Source of the DNA: Brachypterus glaber
Taxonomy: Eukaryota; Arthropoda; Insecta; Coleoptera; Kateretidae
DNA length: 64,000 nt
Direction: 5' to 3'
NCBI GenBank assembly: GCA_958510825.1
Contig: OY294045.1
Span: 94,982,988 to 95,046,987, forward strand
A model generated the notes under the pieces. The model saw only the letters and a program-made list of their open reading frames with translations, did not search any database and had not been told where the DNA came from. Below are positions 1 through 12,012 of the stretch, piece after piece. The position numbers and the translations under genes are program-made. Each line of letters opens with the position of its first letter. Position 1 is the stretch's first letter.

Positions 1-330
1 TACTTCCGGAAACCTATTTAAACGCTTATTTATGTGCGCTAGATTTGACTTTATACGAATGAGTTGAGAAATTGAGTACTCAAACTCCTCAAGTTCTTTA
101 ACTAAAGTTTTTACAATATCAATATTATCATTAATAGCTTTTACCTCATTATTGAAATTAAACTCCGGATCGACATATTTATTGTCCTCCGTTTCCCTTG
201 CTATAGCTCTACTCAATGTTTTAATTTTCGCATTTCTATCATTCCTAGCCGTCAAAGACCTAATACGCAATTCATAATTTATTTGCTCTACCGTCAAATA
301 TCTAAGATCCATTTTATTTAAATCTTCCAT
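1..330 (-). CDS. LTR retrotransposon gag protein, N-terminal 110 codons (partial)
   Basis: Reading leftwards from the ATG at 330-328, the frame is open without a stop to the window edge (110 codons). It begins MEDLNKMDLRYLTVEQ and contains a segment YELRIRSLTARNDR followed by a charged, probably helical stretch (IVKTLVKELEEF). Short N-terminal helical domains with a 'YELRIRG'-like motif are seen in gag proteins of insect Ty3/Gypsy elements; this assignment is from memory of the family. The context agrees: upstream on the same strand lie a long leader, a TGGCGCC primer-binding site and a probable LTR. The capsid, protease and polymerase parts would lie outside the window, so I cannot say whether the element is intact. 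Confidence 0.6.
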   Translation of the reverse strand, partial: MEDLNKMDLRYLTVEQINYELRIRSLTARNDRNAKIKTLSRAIARETEDNKYVDPEFNFNNEVKAINDNIDIVKTLVKELEEFEYSISQLIRIKSNLAHINKRLNRFPEV

Positions 331-1220
331 GATTAAAATTTTAATTTATTACTAAAATTTACTATCAAAAATCTGTCAAAATCTGTCAAAAATCTTTCGC
401 AATCTCTCTTTAAATAGTCAATATTCTTTCTAAAAATATTCACTCTCAAAAATCTTTTGAAAATCTTTCAGAAATCTTTCAAAAATCTCTCGCAATCTCA
501 CTCAAAATTTGCAATATTTTTTCAAAAATACTTGCCCTGTCCGCCACTCTTTTTTAGATTCGGATCGGAACCAAAAACTCCACGATTTATTCTCGCGTAC
601 TACTACACCTTTTTTGTTCACCCTGTATATTTCAGAATTTCACAAACTCAAAAAATCTCTCATCTTTCATCAAACTTTAATCCATTCTATATATTTTAGA
701 ATTTCATAACCAAAAACCTCTCAACTTTATTTTCTCCTATATATTTTAGAACTAAAATAACTCACTGGCCAAACTTTTCTCTCTTTATTTTACTCTATAT
801 ATTTCAGAATTAAAATAATCAAAACTATGCACCAAAATGTTTGCTTTTCAAAAAAAATTCTCTCTAACTTTTATTTTTACCCTGTATATTTCAGAATCAA
901 AAATAACCAAAAACTGTACCACTGCGTCCAATACTTTTTTTATTACGATCCTATATATTTTAGAATTCGAATAAAACTCAAAACTTTACCCTTTTGGTAC
1001 TCTCAACCTATCCGTGGTTTCTTTTCTCCCTGTATACACCAAACTATTTTTTAAACATTGCACACCTATTGTTTAAATCAAATCAACAACCATATCCAGT
1101 TTTGTCTAAATATCTTAAAAATATCTTAAAAATATCTCAAAAAAAAATTTTTTTTTTTTTTTTTTTACTTTATATTTTTTTTCACAAACTTCAGAAATTT
1201 AAAAGTTAAACTAGCTTAAT
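331..1220 (-). repeat. Leader of the LTR element, with six degenerate repeats
   Basis: A non-coding leader lies between the primer-binding site and gag. The motif CTATATATTTYAGAAT occurs six times, starting near 621, 687, 736, 793, 880 and 950, spaced 49-87 bp apart and each followed by A-rich and CTCT-rich filler. Short ORFs here come from low-complexity sequence and are not genes. Confidence 0.55.
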
Positions 1221-1240
1221 CCCACGTTATTTGGGCGCCA
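1221..1240 (-). other. Primer-binding site of the LTR element
   Basis: Minus strand reads TGGCGCCCAAATAACGTGGG. The TGGCGCC start is the classic 3'-end complement of tRNA used by Gypsy-type elements, and it follows directly after a CA-ending sequence, as expected at the end of a 5' LTR. Confidence 0.55.
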
Positions 1241-1241
1241 T

Positions 1242-1411
1242 TGTGTACCGCGTTTTCCTGTCTAGAATAAGTAAAAACTAAAAAATTATCAGGCGCTGCC
1301 CTGGTTACTTATTATAGAAAAGAAAATGTACGGTTGCGATCGGCTAACTGGCATCAGTACGGGCACAGGGGTTCATGGATTAAAATTTATGATAATAAGC
1401 TTAGTTTAACA
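1242..1411 (-). mobile_element. Probable 5' LTR (about 170 bp)
   Basis: On the minus strand the segment starts TGTTAAACTAAGC and ends GGTACACA, one base before the primer-binding site, so it has TG...CA ends. The 3' LTR is outside the window, so the left LTR boundary cannot be confirmed. A second TGGCGCCCAA sequence just outside (1414-1423) makes the exact start uncertain. Confidence 0.4.
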
Positions 1412-3543
1412 CCTTGGGCGCCAGAATCTTGTAAACATACATGTGCTTGGCAGTTTATGTGTTAAGATTCAAACACATAAAAAATAATGTACTAGAATAT
1501 TAATTATCTTTTACAGCATGTATAAACCTGAAAAATAACTATGATTTGAATAGATTTGTATATCTTGTGTTGATTATAATTTAAACAAAAACTCAAATAT
1601 GTGCTGTTACAATGTTTATTTAAAATGACAAGTAGACAACTTTAATTAATCATATTAATTAAAATAAAATTATAAATTACCAAAAGTATGGTGAAAAGAC
1701 CCCATTGCGAAATATAAAAAAAATGTGGTGAACTACCCTATTGCAAAAATGTTAAAATATGTATACCAAAATTATTATGGTGAATAACCTAAATAAAAAC
1801 AGTAATATAAGGTATGTGTTAATAAGTGAAAAATAGTAATCTAGGCGTACTGCCCAAAGTTGCAACTTTGTTTACAAACCAACCTAGAATATTCATAATA
1901 AAATAGAGCACCTTAATAAATATTAAAATTTGAGAACTTGGATATTTTACCAAAAATAAATATAGTAAACCGCATTTTCATTATTTACACTAAAACTATA
2001 AAAACCTGTTAATTAAAGTTGTCCCTGGAACGACCAAATACGTTGTCCCACTCCCTGATGATGTACGTCACTGTGCAGAACATTTCCTTGTCCTTGCCTT
2101 GAGAACTCCTTACAAATTTGAACACGTTTGAAACTCAAACGCTTGAGGATCCATTGAAACGTTTGTAAACCTCTTGGCTTAAAAACGGTACTGCAATTTA
2201 CTGAACATCTTGAAAAATCTTGAAAACTCTTGAAAACTAATGTGGAAAATTGAAGAACACCTCAATGAAAATTGAAGTTAAAGTTGAAATGGAAAGCTTC
2301 GCCATCGATACTCGTAAAATTTGAGATAACGGTAACATTGAAAAATATAAAAGCTTCACCAACAATATTCATAAAATTTGGGATAGAGGTATCGTCAAAA
2401 CATTCGAAGAACGTTATAACAGAAATGGAAAAGCTTCACCAACAATCTAGAAAGAAAGAACAGCGACTTTAGAACTCAGCCATCGATATGAAAAATCGAA
2501 ATCCGTAATTAGATTTAAAATAAACTTACCCAGTCCAAAACTGAATTAATTGGAGCAGTAAGTGCTGAATACTAGAATACTCTGCAGCCTGAAGCCTTCA
2601 TCTGTACGCCTCTAATGAAAATAAAGAAAACAACGTGTTAAACACTTGTAACTTAGGTAACCAAAAAGCGACTTACTTTGAAAGATGAATATTGTGGAAT
2701 TTCCATTAAAACTGCTTGAACTAATTACGTAGGATTATACTACACTTCATTACAAACTTATTGCAACATTTTTACACAAACATAAACCACGGATGGTTTC
2801 ACAAAAATCAGATTCTGATTTTACGACCTGAACGCCATTGCTTGTCGTTTTGAAAAAGAACGCCTCTCCCTTCAACTCCGGCAAGGTACAAAACTCCCCC
2901 CGTGGCGAAACTTGGAACTACGAACAACAAATCGATTTTGAGGGTAGGCAACACAAAAAACATCTATTCATAATCCCAATATTACTTGAAAATAAAGAAA
3001 AAGAATACTCTAAATAAGTTTAAAATGCCTAGCCATACATCTAACAATCGTTTCATATGGTTTAAGAAATGATACGACGAAAATAAACCAACTTGAAGTC
3101 ATCAGCTGACCATGCAATGCATACTGTATACCTGAATGCGGGTAGAAGTAAAACTAACCTCAAAATTAGGTAAACAATCTTTGATAATGATTTTATCCGA
3201 CTTCCAGAAGCTTTAGCTGTGATTAAAAAGGTAAGACTAGCTGAAAAACATCAGTAGCTAACTCAAGTACTGAATGTAGTAGATTACTAGACGTTTGTTA
3301 TTATATTTTAGGCTATCAAAAGTAAACACCAAAAATAAGACAAATTCTGTAATAAAAGAAAAATGACCCAGCAAATGGAATCAAGGACCATCGCAAGACT
3401 TCCACAAGACCATACAATAAGTCTGTACTCAATCTTATATGTGCAAATAGAAAGAAATACTAACTTCTGAAAAAATGGTAACATCGTATGATTACGTGAC
3501 ACAGATCAGGTAATCTTTAAAAACAGTGGCAGTCATAACTGCT

Positions 3544-3546
<3 letters not shown>
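1412..3546. other. No recognisable gene; short internal repeats
   Basis: AT-rich sequence without a convincing ORF. At about 2285-2450 a phrase containing AAAGCTTC(A/G)CCA...TTCGTAAAATTTG recurs about three times with a period near 65 bp; the 66-residue ORF there reflects that repeat. A somewhat GC-richer stretch (2030-2110, 2820-2960) was not identifiable. An ORF tail near 3190-3231 ends at an AAAAAGGTAAGA donor-like site but lacks an acceptor. Confidence 0.5.

Positions 3547-3575
<29 letters not shown>
3547..3575. repeat. (AG)n microsatellite
   Basis: Uninterrupted AG dinucleotide run of about 29 bp. Confidence 0.95.
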
Positions 3576-3578
<3 letters not shown>

Positions 3579-5070
3579 GTCCTTCATTTTGTTATTTTTC
3601 GGCCAAAATTTTTTCTTCTAGATAGGGCTACGTGGCGAACACCGTTTTATGATGTTTTTATCAAAAAAAAAATTAAATTAAAAATTTAGAATTTTGTTGT
3701 ATTCTTTAAATATAAAAACATACCTACAAAATTTCTCAGTGATTTTTTTTTTCTTTCTATATTAAAAAAATGTAATTTGTTTAAACATTATTACAATTTT
3801 TTTTTGCAAAATATCAATATTTTTGTGTTATTGTTATTGGCAAATATAGGAATGGGTAATTTATACTTACAAAATATTATTATAAATAATTGATTTTTAT
3901 TCAATTTTATGTAAACAAAGTAGCTGTAAATTAAAAAAAAGTGAATAACTTTGCCCCATATTAACCTAGAACATTTTTTTTTTAATTCGTGTAAAAATGC
4001 CAGCTTTTCGAATGTGAAAAAATTATTCTCCTAAAAGTAATTGCAACTAAGTTATTCAAATTGTTTATAAGGTAAAATTGACAGTGTTTTTGTAACGAGA
4101 TTTTTCAATGCTAAAAAATCGTTTTTTTTTTAATTAATAATTTTTTTAATAAAACAACTCTTCCCCTTTCATAAGATACCCGTAGAATCATTATATCTTC
4201 ATTATAGTACGCATAATAATAATATTGCAAAAAAAAATCTCTGGCATAAACAATTGTAATTTTGCAAAAACTATTCGATAAATCGTTCTGAAATTTTAAC
4301 CACATATTGAGTATCTTTTATAAGACGCAACATTTTACATAATAACAAAGTCGTAGGTTTATTTTTGCAAAATTTATTTTTTATTGATTAATATGCAAAT
4401 TTTGATTGTTTTTTTGCAGTTTTCTAAGCAACAGATCATCCTATCGACATTTAAAAAAGCCATTTTGAAGGTTTTCTTAATTTCCTACAAGATGGTTACT
4501 TTGACTCTTGATAAAAAAACAACTTTTTTACTGGTATGCCTAAATGTACAAAAATAGAAAGTTTCTGACCTTTCATTGTTAATATCTTAAAAACCACACC
4601 AAATCCACCGCAGCAAATACCTACATAGGTTTTGCTTCTATACACCTACCTACCGTAGATAAAATTAACGTTGGCCCTTAAAACAATGATTTATGGAAAT
4701 TGATTATATGCATTTTATCGTAAGATACATATTAAGCGAGATAACCGCACTCACCCCTAAAATTCAAGATAGCGGACACCCCTTACGCAAATCACCCGGT
4801 GAAAAACTAACAGTTACCATCCACTACTACTCTTTAAAATATCAGCATGTGTACATTTATTGCAGTTTCATATAGATATTTCTCGTTTATTGACTGGACT
4901 TTTATTCATTAAAAAATAGTAAATTGTTTTACTAAGAGGAAAAGTGAAGCTTTTTTTTTACTAGCCTGTAGAATTTACGGACGACGCAAAGCGAAGTCCG
5001 GAAACTACAGACGAGTAAAAAAATTACTTTTCCTCTGAGTGAAACATACTATTTTTTCTTCAAGCATCCT
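3576..5070. other. AT-rich sequence without recognisable gene
   Basis: Mostly poly-A/T-interrupted sequence. A short stretch at about 4655-4700 (AACGTTGGCCCTTAAA...) recurs near 6805-6835, so it belongs to a dispersed repeat. Nothing codes convincingly. Confidence 0.5.
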
Positions 5071-6248
5071 ATACACGGTGTATTTGAAATAGGGTCCGAA
5101 ATTTTAACAGATGGTTTTACATCATAAAAAATGAAAAAAAGTTCCTATAAACATATGTCTAAAAATGCGTCATAAGGGAGCTACGCCCCTTTGAAAGTGG
5201 CTAAAAAAATCGGTTTTTATTTAATAACTCAGAAACCCTTTTAGATATATTAACGAGGTTTTGCACGTGAATTAATCCTAATAAGGCCCATCTTTGTATG
5301 TAATTTTCACGTACTTATTTAAACCAGGGGTGTGCGAAACGGGGGGGGCTTATCAGTTTTTTGTCCCAAACTTTTTTCTGTGTAACTTTTTTACAATTTT
5401 ATTTTTGAAATATGATTCCCCAGATCAAAATACATAAAAAAGGTACTCTTGTTGTAATACTGTAGGATTAATCGTTTTCGAGAAAAATTCATTTGAAGGT
5501 AAAATTCCACGGTTCGAGGACGAAAAATTAAATACTAAAATGTTGAAAACCAAAATTTTAATGATGCAGGGCGAATGTACATTAAAAACTAAGAAAAAAA
5601 CCTCATATACAGGTACTTCCAAAAATGAATCCTAATGGAGCTATGGTCTCCTAAATATGCACCATTTTTAAAGGGCTATGGTAGCTTTAAAAGCGTTTTT
5701 TCGACCTACATGTATGGAAACTTTTTTTCTTAGCTTTTGATGTAGAATAACATTGCATCATTAAAATTTTGGTTTTCGACAGTTTAGTATTTAATTTTTC
5801 GTCCTCGAACAGTGAAATTTCACCTTCAAATTAACTTTTCTCGAAAACGGTTATTACAGTATTACAACAAGAGTACCTTTTTTATGTATTTTGACCTGAG
5901 GAATCATATTTTAAAAATAAAATTGCAAAAAAGTTACACAGAAAAAAGTTTTGGACAAAAAACTGATAAGGACCCCCCTTTTCGCACACCCCTGTTTTAA
6001 ATAAGTACGTAAAAATTACATACAAAGATGGGCCTTATTAGGATTAATTCACGTGCAAAACCTCGTTAATATATCTCAAAGGGTTCCTGAGTTATTAAAT
6101 AAAAACCGATTTTTTTAGCCAATTTCAAAGGGGCGTAGCTCCCTTATGACGCATTTTTAGACATATGTTTATAGGAACTTTTTGTCAAATTTTATCATGT
6201 AGAATCACCTGTTAAAATTTCCGACCCTATTTCAAATACACCCTGTAT
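5071..6248. mobile_element. Fold-back element, copy 1
   Basis: The ends are imperfect inverted repeats: ATACACGGTGTATTTGAAAT on the left and ATTTCAAATACACCCTGTAT on the right. Both arms, each about 590 bp, match each other in reverse complement almost throughout, for example GGGAGCTACGCCCCTTTGAA near 5177 and its complement near 6125. The centre is near 5660. No transposase is encoded; ORFs in the arms recur in every arm of both copies and are by-products. The mover is unknown. Confidence 0.8.
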
Positions 6249-6862
6249 ATGTTTTTTTTAAATATTAATTTTTGAATTTAATTTATTCAGTAATAAAGTA
6301 TGTTTTTTTTTTTTAAATTAAAATAGGCCAATAAAACCCTTTCGAAATAAACTTAAACCTTCCCTAGCTCATTTTAATTTTTTTTCCTATGCTAAACTAA
6401 ACTTTTCGCGATTTCGATGGTAACTTGTCTAATGTAGCATTTGCAATTTCGTAGAGAGATTTTTAGATGTATAAACCATATATTTTTCTTTAATCATTTT
6501 TAATCAATTTCACACAAGGTTTTTGCACAGAATCTCCAGTCAACCACCTGTTTACATAATAAACATATAAGTTTGAAGTATGGCTGTCCTCAAAGTCAAA
6601 GAGTGCTGCAGCCAGTTGTGGTTTTGCTAACTAACTTTTTTTTACGGCGTACAACAATGAACTCATTTTTTAACTGTAAAAAAATTAGATCACTTCTAAC
6701 TAGTGTGTTCAGTTTTAAAATATGAACATTTTAGTACGCTTGAAGAAAAAGATTTATTTATGTACTTATCCTCCTCGACTTCCGTAGATGTACAATTAGA
6801 ATTAACGTTGGCCCTTAAATCAATCATTTTTGGACTTATGGATTATGAATTATTATTTTCTA
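6249..6862. other. Unassigned sequence between repeats
   Basis: AT-rich, no supported gene. The ORF at 6703-6909 runs into the neighbouring repeat and shows no family motif. Confidence 0.45.
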
Positions 6863-7030
6863 CGACTGCTTTAGAATATAAATACGCACACTTTTCAAAG
6901 ACAGAATGAATCCATTCTAGCTCTAGATACGGTATGAATATTCCGTATCAAGTGTTAGAATGAGCACATGTAGTGCCATCTCTTGTTTATAAAAGTAAAG
7001 AAAACTGTAACAAAATTAGCAAAAAAAAAT

Positions 7031-8199
7031 ATACAGGGTGTATTTGAAATAGAGTAGGAAATTTTAACAGGTGATTCTACATGATAAAATATGACAAAAA
7101 GTTCCTATAAACATATGTCTAAAAATGCGTCATAAGGGAGCTACGCCCCTTTGAAATTGGCTAAAAAAATCGTTTTTTATTTAATAACTCAGGAACCCTT
7201 TGAGATATATTAACGAGGTTTTGCACGTAAATTAATCCTAATAAGGCCCATCTTTGTATGTCATTTTCACGTACTTATTTAAACCAGGGGTGTGCGAAAC
7301 GGGGAGGCCTTATCAGTTTTTTGTCCCAAACTTTTTTCTGTGTAACTTTTTTGCAATTTTAGTTGTGAAATATGATTTCTCAGGTCAAAATACATAAAAA
7401 AGGTACTCTTGTTGTAATACTGTAGGATTAACCGTTTTCGAGAAAAGTTCATTTGAAGGTGAATTTTCACGGTTCGAGGACGAAACATTAAATACTGAAA
7501 AGTCGAAAACCAAAATTTTAATGATGCAATGTTATTCTACATCAAAAACTAAGAAAAAAAGTTTCCATACATGTAGGTCGAAAAAACGCTTTTAAAGCTA
7601 CCATAGCCCTTTAAAAATGGTGCATATTTAGGAGACCATATGATTGATTTTTGGAAGTACCTGTATATGAGGTTTTTTTTTAGTTTTTAATGTACATTCG
7701 CCCTGCATCATTAAAATTTTGGTTTTCAACATTTTAGTATTTAATTTTTCGTCCTCGAAACGTGGAATTTCACCTTCAAATGAATTTTTCTTCTACAGTA
7801 TTACAACAAGAGTACATTTTTTTATGTATTTTGACCTGAGGAATCATATTTCAAAAATAAAATTGCAAAAAAGTTACACAGAAAAAAGGTTGGGACAAAA
7901 AACTGATAAGCCCCCCTCCCGTTTCGCACAGCCCTGGTTGAAATAAGTACATGAAAATAACACATAAAAACGGGCCTTGGTAGGATTAGTTAACGTGCAA
8001 AACCTCGTTGATATATCTCAAACGGTTCCTAAGTTATTAAATAAAAACCGATTTTTTTAGTCACTTTCAAAGGGGCGTAGCTCCCTTATGACGCATTTTT
8101 AGACATATATATTAGACATATATTTTAGACATATATATTTGTCATATTTTATCATGTAGAATCACCTGTTAAAATTTCCTACGCTATTTCAAATACACC

Positions 8200-8204
<5 letters not shown>
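7031..8204. mobile_element. Fold-back element, copy 2
   Basis: Ends are ATACAGGGTGTATTTGAAAT and ATTTCAAATACACCGTGTAT. Both arms match copy 1 (5071-6248) through the GGGAGCTACGCCCC and CGTCCTCGAA landmarks, with small indels. It lies between two halves of another repeat that are contiguous elsewhere in the window, so this is an insertion. Confidence 0.8.

Positions 8205-8252
<48 letters not shown>
8203..8252. repeat. (TA)n microsatellite
   Basis: About 50 bp of perfect TA repeat at the right junction of fold-back copy 2, probably grown from an AT-rich target. Confidence 0.95.
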
Positions 8253-8256
<4 letters not shown>

Positions 8257-8771
8257 TTACCATGAAATATTGAATAATTTAATGCAATTTAAAGTTTTGC
8301 GATAAAATTACATAAAGTTTATTAGTTTTTCTTAATATTTGACCAGTTTTTTATCAATTTAGTTCAAAAAATTAAAACTGCTCCATCTATTGTTAAATAT
8401 TTAAACCTCATATCTGTCACAACAATCTGACATAACCTTCAATTTTTGTACTATAATTTGTAAATATGTGCTAAAATTAAATAAAAATCTTTTTAAGTAC
8501 TGATTTGATAAAATTATTTAATAACATTAATTGCTTTATTTAAAAATATGTGTTTTGTTGCATTTACAATGTCGAGTCAGAAAGAACATTGTTTTTAACC
8601 TTGTCCGCAGTTCGAGCCGCAGTTTAAAGCCATACAGTGTTTCATATTTGCAGTCGAATAAAAAGTATAGTCTACAACACGTATGGAATAGTCATTCGGC
8701 GCTCGCGGAACCGTCATACTTTCCGCTCGCGCGGAATATTGTCTATTCCATACTAGTTATAGAATATACTA

Positions 8772-9120
8772 TTCTCGTGTTCGCTTCATATTGTTATAAC
8801 GGAAGGTCGTCTATAAACAGCAAAAATGTAATACAATCGGAAATCCCATATTCCTTTATAACTTTTTAAAGTTAGTGTAGGCTCTGTCGCTTATCAATTG
8901 CGACATAATGTGTTTATAATAATTATACAATATACTTACTATATCCTTCATCAAGTGAACACGAGTGTGATGTGAGTGGTTGTGCTAAAATATATATACA
9001 ATTAAAAACAATTAAAATAAAGATACTAGATACGCACGTTTAAAAAGTTTAGTACGATGGATGAGTTTACTAAAATGTAGGTTAAAAAATAGGAATATAA
9101 GAAAAAATCATTATCATCGT
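8772..9120. other. No feature recognised
   Basis: AT-rich, no ORF with a family motif and no repeat matched elsewhere in the window. Confidence 0.4.
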
Positions 9121-9960
9121 TTTTGCTTTCGTATTTTGTAAATGTTCAAAATTTCGGAAAGCCTTGTATACGTGCAAAAATTTTCATTTTTTTGCGTATT
9201 TTTGCGTTTTATGGCGTTTTATGTCGATATAAATCAATTTCAAGCAAAAAAAAATTGTCGCTCGGTCGGTCGATCGGTCTGTCCTGGAAATCTTGTGGGA
9301 ACGATAACTTAAGAAGAATTAAAGCTAGAGACTTGAAATTTGATATACGGATATGTTACCAAAAGTTCTAGCTCGGGGTTAAAATTTGCTGTATAGGGGT
9401 TTTTGAGCTTGCTGAAATTAAATCTGATAATACATTTTTTCTAACTCCACCCCCGAGGGGTAAATATTTTAAAATATTTTCAATATTTTTGTCAAAATTT
9501 GTATATACGGGTTTTTGGAGTTTGGGCGAATATGAATCTGATAATAATTTTTTTTTCATTTCACCCCCGGAGGGGTGAGGGGTAGTTTTTGTGAAAATTG
9601 GTATATTGGGGTTTTTGAGGTTGCTGAAAGTGAATATGATTATAAAAAAAATCTAACTGCACCCCCAAATGGGTGGGGGGTAGTTTTCGTGAAAATTGGT
9701 ATATTGGACTTTTTCAGGTTGCTGAAAGTATATCTGATAATAAAAAAATCTTACTCCACCCTCTGAGGGGCAGGGATAGTTTTCTTGAAAATTTATATAT
9801 TGGGGTTTTTGTGGTCGCTAAAACTGAATCTTTTAATAAAATTTTTCTAATTTCACACCCTGAGGGGTGGGGGGGTAGTTTTTGTTAAAATTTGTGTATT
9901 GGGGTTTTTAAGGTTGCTGAAAGAAAATCTGATAATAAAAAACCTTGTTGAAAATTTATA
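9121..9960 (+). mobile_element. INE-1/Helentron-like element, family 2, copy 1
   Basis: Starts GCTTTCG...TTCAAAATTTCGGAAAGC, has a GTCG/GTCTGTCC-rich run (9258-9290), then the phrase AAAGCTAGAGACTTGAAATT, then five or six tandem units of about 100 bp. Each unit contains a GAGGGGT block, GAAAATTGGTATATTGGGG and GCTGAAAGTGAATCTGATAA. The GTCTGTCC run followed by 'gctagagacttgaaattt' recalls Drosophila INE-1-type elements (family knowledge). Longer copies lie at 23847-24648 and 57429-58392 in the opposite orientation. Confidence 0.6.
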
Positions 9961-10000
9961 ATATGTATAAATATTATTTATCAATATTAAATATATTTAT

Positions 10001-10787
10001 ACAGGGTTATTCAGAAATAAGTTCAAAAAATTTAAGAGGTGATTCTACGATGATTCTACGTTAAAAAACATGAAAAAAGTTCCTATAAAGGATGCTCCGG
10101 AAATGAGTCCTAAGGGAGCTACGGCTCTTTAAAATTGTAATAACAATAAAGTTTTTAATGAATAACTCTTGTACCCATTAAGCTAGAACGACGAGCTTTT
10201 GTATGTATACTAGTATTAATAAGGGCAATAAGTTTATGTTAAGTTATTTTTTTGAGTTTAACCAGAGGCGTGCCTAGACGGACAAAATATTATCACATTT
10301 TGCCCCAAACTTTTTTATGTGTATTTTTTTTTTGATTTTTTTTTAATAAATATATAGATTCCTTCAGTAAAAATACATAAAAAATGTACTATAGTGTAAC
10401 ACTGTAGGAGCAACCGTTTAAAAAAATGCAATTATGAGGAAGGAACATTTTGCCCCACTAAAAATTTTACATTTTAAAAGGCTATAACTCCTTTAATAAG
10501 GACAGAAATTTTTAATTTTAAACAAAATTATAAAAATATTAATTTATTATTCCATCAATCTATTTTAGACTCTGTACGATGATTAGAAAATAGATTGATG
10601 GAATAATAAACTCCTTTAATATTAAATTTAGGTGTTTTGGTAAAGAATACTTTATTGCTTAGTTTCAAGTGAAGAATCGCCCATTAAAAATTCAAAAAGT
10701 CCATCTTCGAAGGGCCGCAGCTCCCTTAGGGCTCATTTCCGGACCAAACTTTTTAAATTTCTTCAACTTATTTCTGAGTAACCCTGT
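10001..10787. mobile_element. Fold-back element with ACAGGGTTAYTCAG ends
   Basis: Left end ACAGGGTTATTCAGAAATAA, right end TTATTTCTGAGTAACCCTGT: inverted repeats of about 20 bp, with weaker matching inside (the GGGAGCTACGGCTC phrase near 10108 against GGGCCGCAGCTCCC near 10708). A diverged part lies at 50480-50757. No coding capacity. Confidence 0.7.
10543..10610. repeat. 24-bp-arm hairpin inside the fold-back
   Basis: TTTATTATTCCATCAATCTA... pairs with ...TAGATTGATGGAATAATAAA around a loop with CTGTACGATGATTAG. The loop and right arm recur at about 35120-35159, beside another fold-back, so this is a mobile or shared module. Confidence 0.7.
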
Positions 10788-10878
10788 ATGTAAACGCATG
10801 ACAATTTTTATCAACGACTTATTGTTTTATTGCATATGGTACCTTAAATTTTATCGCTTATGTAATTAAAGATTAGTA

Positions 10879-11781
10879 GAGGAAATGCGCCTAATTTCGG
10901 ATGGTTTCCAAATTTCGGATAGTAGTGTATTTAAGATACTGTCTGCAAAGGTAAACAGAAACCTACTTTTATGTGAAGCCAAAAGTCAAACTAAATACGT
11001 CCTGTAATATGATAACGGTAGAGCTTCTCCCCTTTAAATGGCAGCACAAATCGTTTATATTGCAAATGGCAGTTTTGTGCTCAGTTGCATTATTATGCTT
11101 GTTTATTTTATAAATAATCGTTATAAAAGTTCGTGATTCTGTCTTGGGTAAGTTATGATGTTAGTTAAGTTGATCCACTATTCATAATTAAGCAATTTGA
11201 AAACGTAAACATTCTACAAATTTCTAATCTAAAAACCAGAAAGTTGCCTAATTTCGGATAGACCATTTTTGTGCATTTGATTCCTAATTTCGGATATCCG
11301 CAAGGTAATTATTATTCAGGATAACCAACCATTAATTATTATTTTTATAATGATACAACAAACTAAGATAAACAATTTTGAAAAAACGAAAATTACCTAA
11401 GATACTAAGATATTCGAAATTGGGAATCTAAAATTATAGTTCCTATAGTATTTCGTAGAAAATCGCTTAATGATTAAATTACGTCTTAAATTTGAAGGAA
11501 TAACAAGAAACATAAGCAATGGGATCCAGATCTAGTCTTGAAAAATTTTTTTCGGATATGTCCGAAATTAGGAGCCCTTTTTCAAATGCACAAAAATGCG
11601 CTGATTTTTTTTAACCGTGTTTTTTGGAAATAATAAACTGTAATAAAATTGCTTTTATAATAAATCATGGTTCTCTATAATAAGTTGTATCTGGTTATAT
11701 AAAAAAAATATCAAAAAGTAATACCGAGTATTAAATATTGAATACATTGTAAATGGTATCCGAAATTAGGCGACTTTCCTC
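10879..11781 (+). mobile_element. Pogo-like MITE with TA target duplication, copy 1
   Basis: Terminal inverted repeats GAGGAAATGCGCCTAATTTC and GAAATTAGGCGACTTTCCTC, flanked on both sides by TA (10877-10878, 11782-11783). CTAATTTCGGAT-type motifs recur inside. 903 bp with no transposase ORF. A nearly identical 902-bp copy lies reversed at 52086-52987, also with TA on both sides. TA duplication and the 'GCCTAATTTCGGAT' end suggest Tc1/mariner-pogo mobilisation (inference). Confidence 0.85.
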
Positions 11782-12012
11782 TACGTTTTAACTAATTTTG
11801 AAATTATAAAATAAATATAAAAAATATTTTTGGTGTCCAATTAGTTTTAAATGAAATGTTTTAAATCTGTGGGAGTTGCTTTTAGAGAAGGTCCGTAAAG
11901 GTATAAACAATATATATTGCACCTGTTTCGAATTTCCAGTCGTTTGCGCCAATGATTTAGTTAATGTGTTAAAAAAATAACAAGATACAAAATTTCGGAA
12001 AAAAAATGCCTT

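Larger units (their letters stand above)
6863..8771 (+). mobile_element. CGACTGC-family element, copy 1, interrupted
   Basis: Left end CGACTGCTTTAGAAT at 6863; right end ...TTATAGAATATACTA near 8771. It matches uninterrupted copies at 41446-42121 and 45460-46150 in the same order, but 7031-8204 is a fold-back element and about 50 bp of (TA)n follows it. The right terminus is a palindrome (8673-8771): GTATGGAATAG and CTATTCCATAC flank a GC-rich core with GCTCGCGG/CCGCTCGCGCGG. No coding capacity. Confidence 0.75.

Noticed and set aside
3180..3231. Possible exon ending ...RLPEALAVIKK at a GTAAGA donor
   Set aside because: The frame is closed just upstream and no acceptor leaves it open.
5425..8000. 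Similar ORFs (…RKRL…YYNKSTFFMYFDLRNH…) repeated on both strands of the fold-backs
   Set aside because: They recur only because the arms are copies; frames differ by indels, no start context or family motif.
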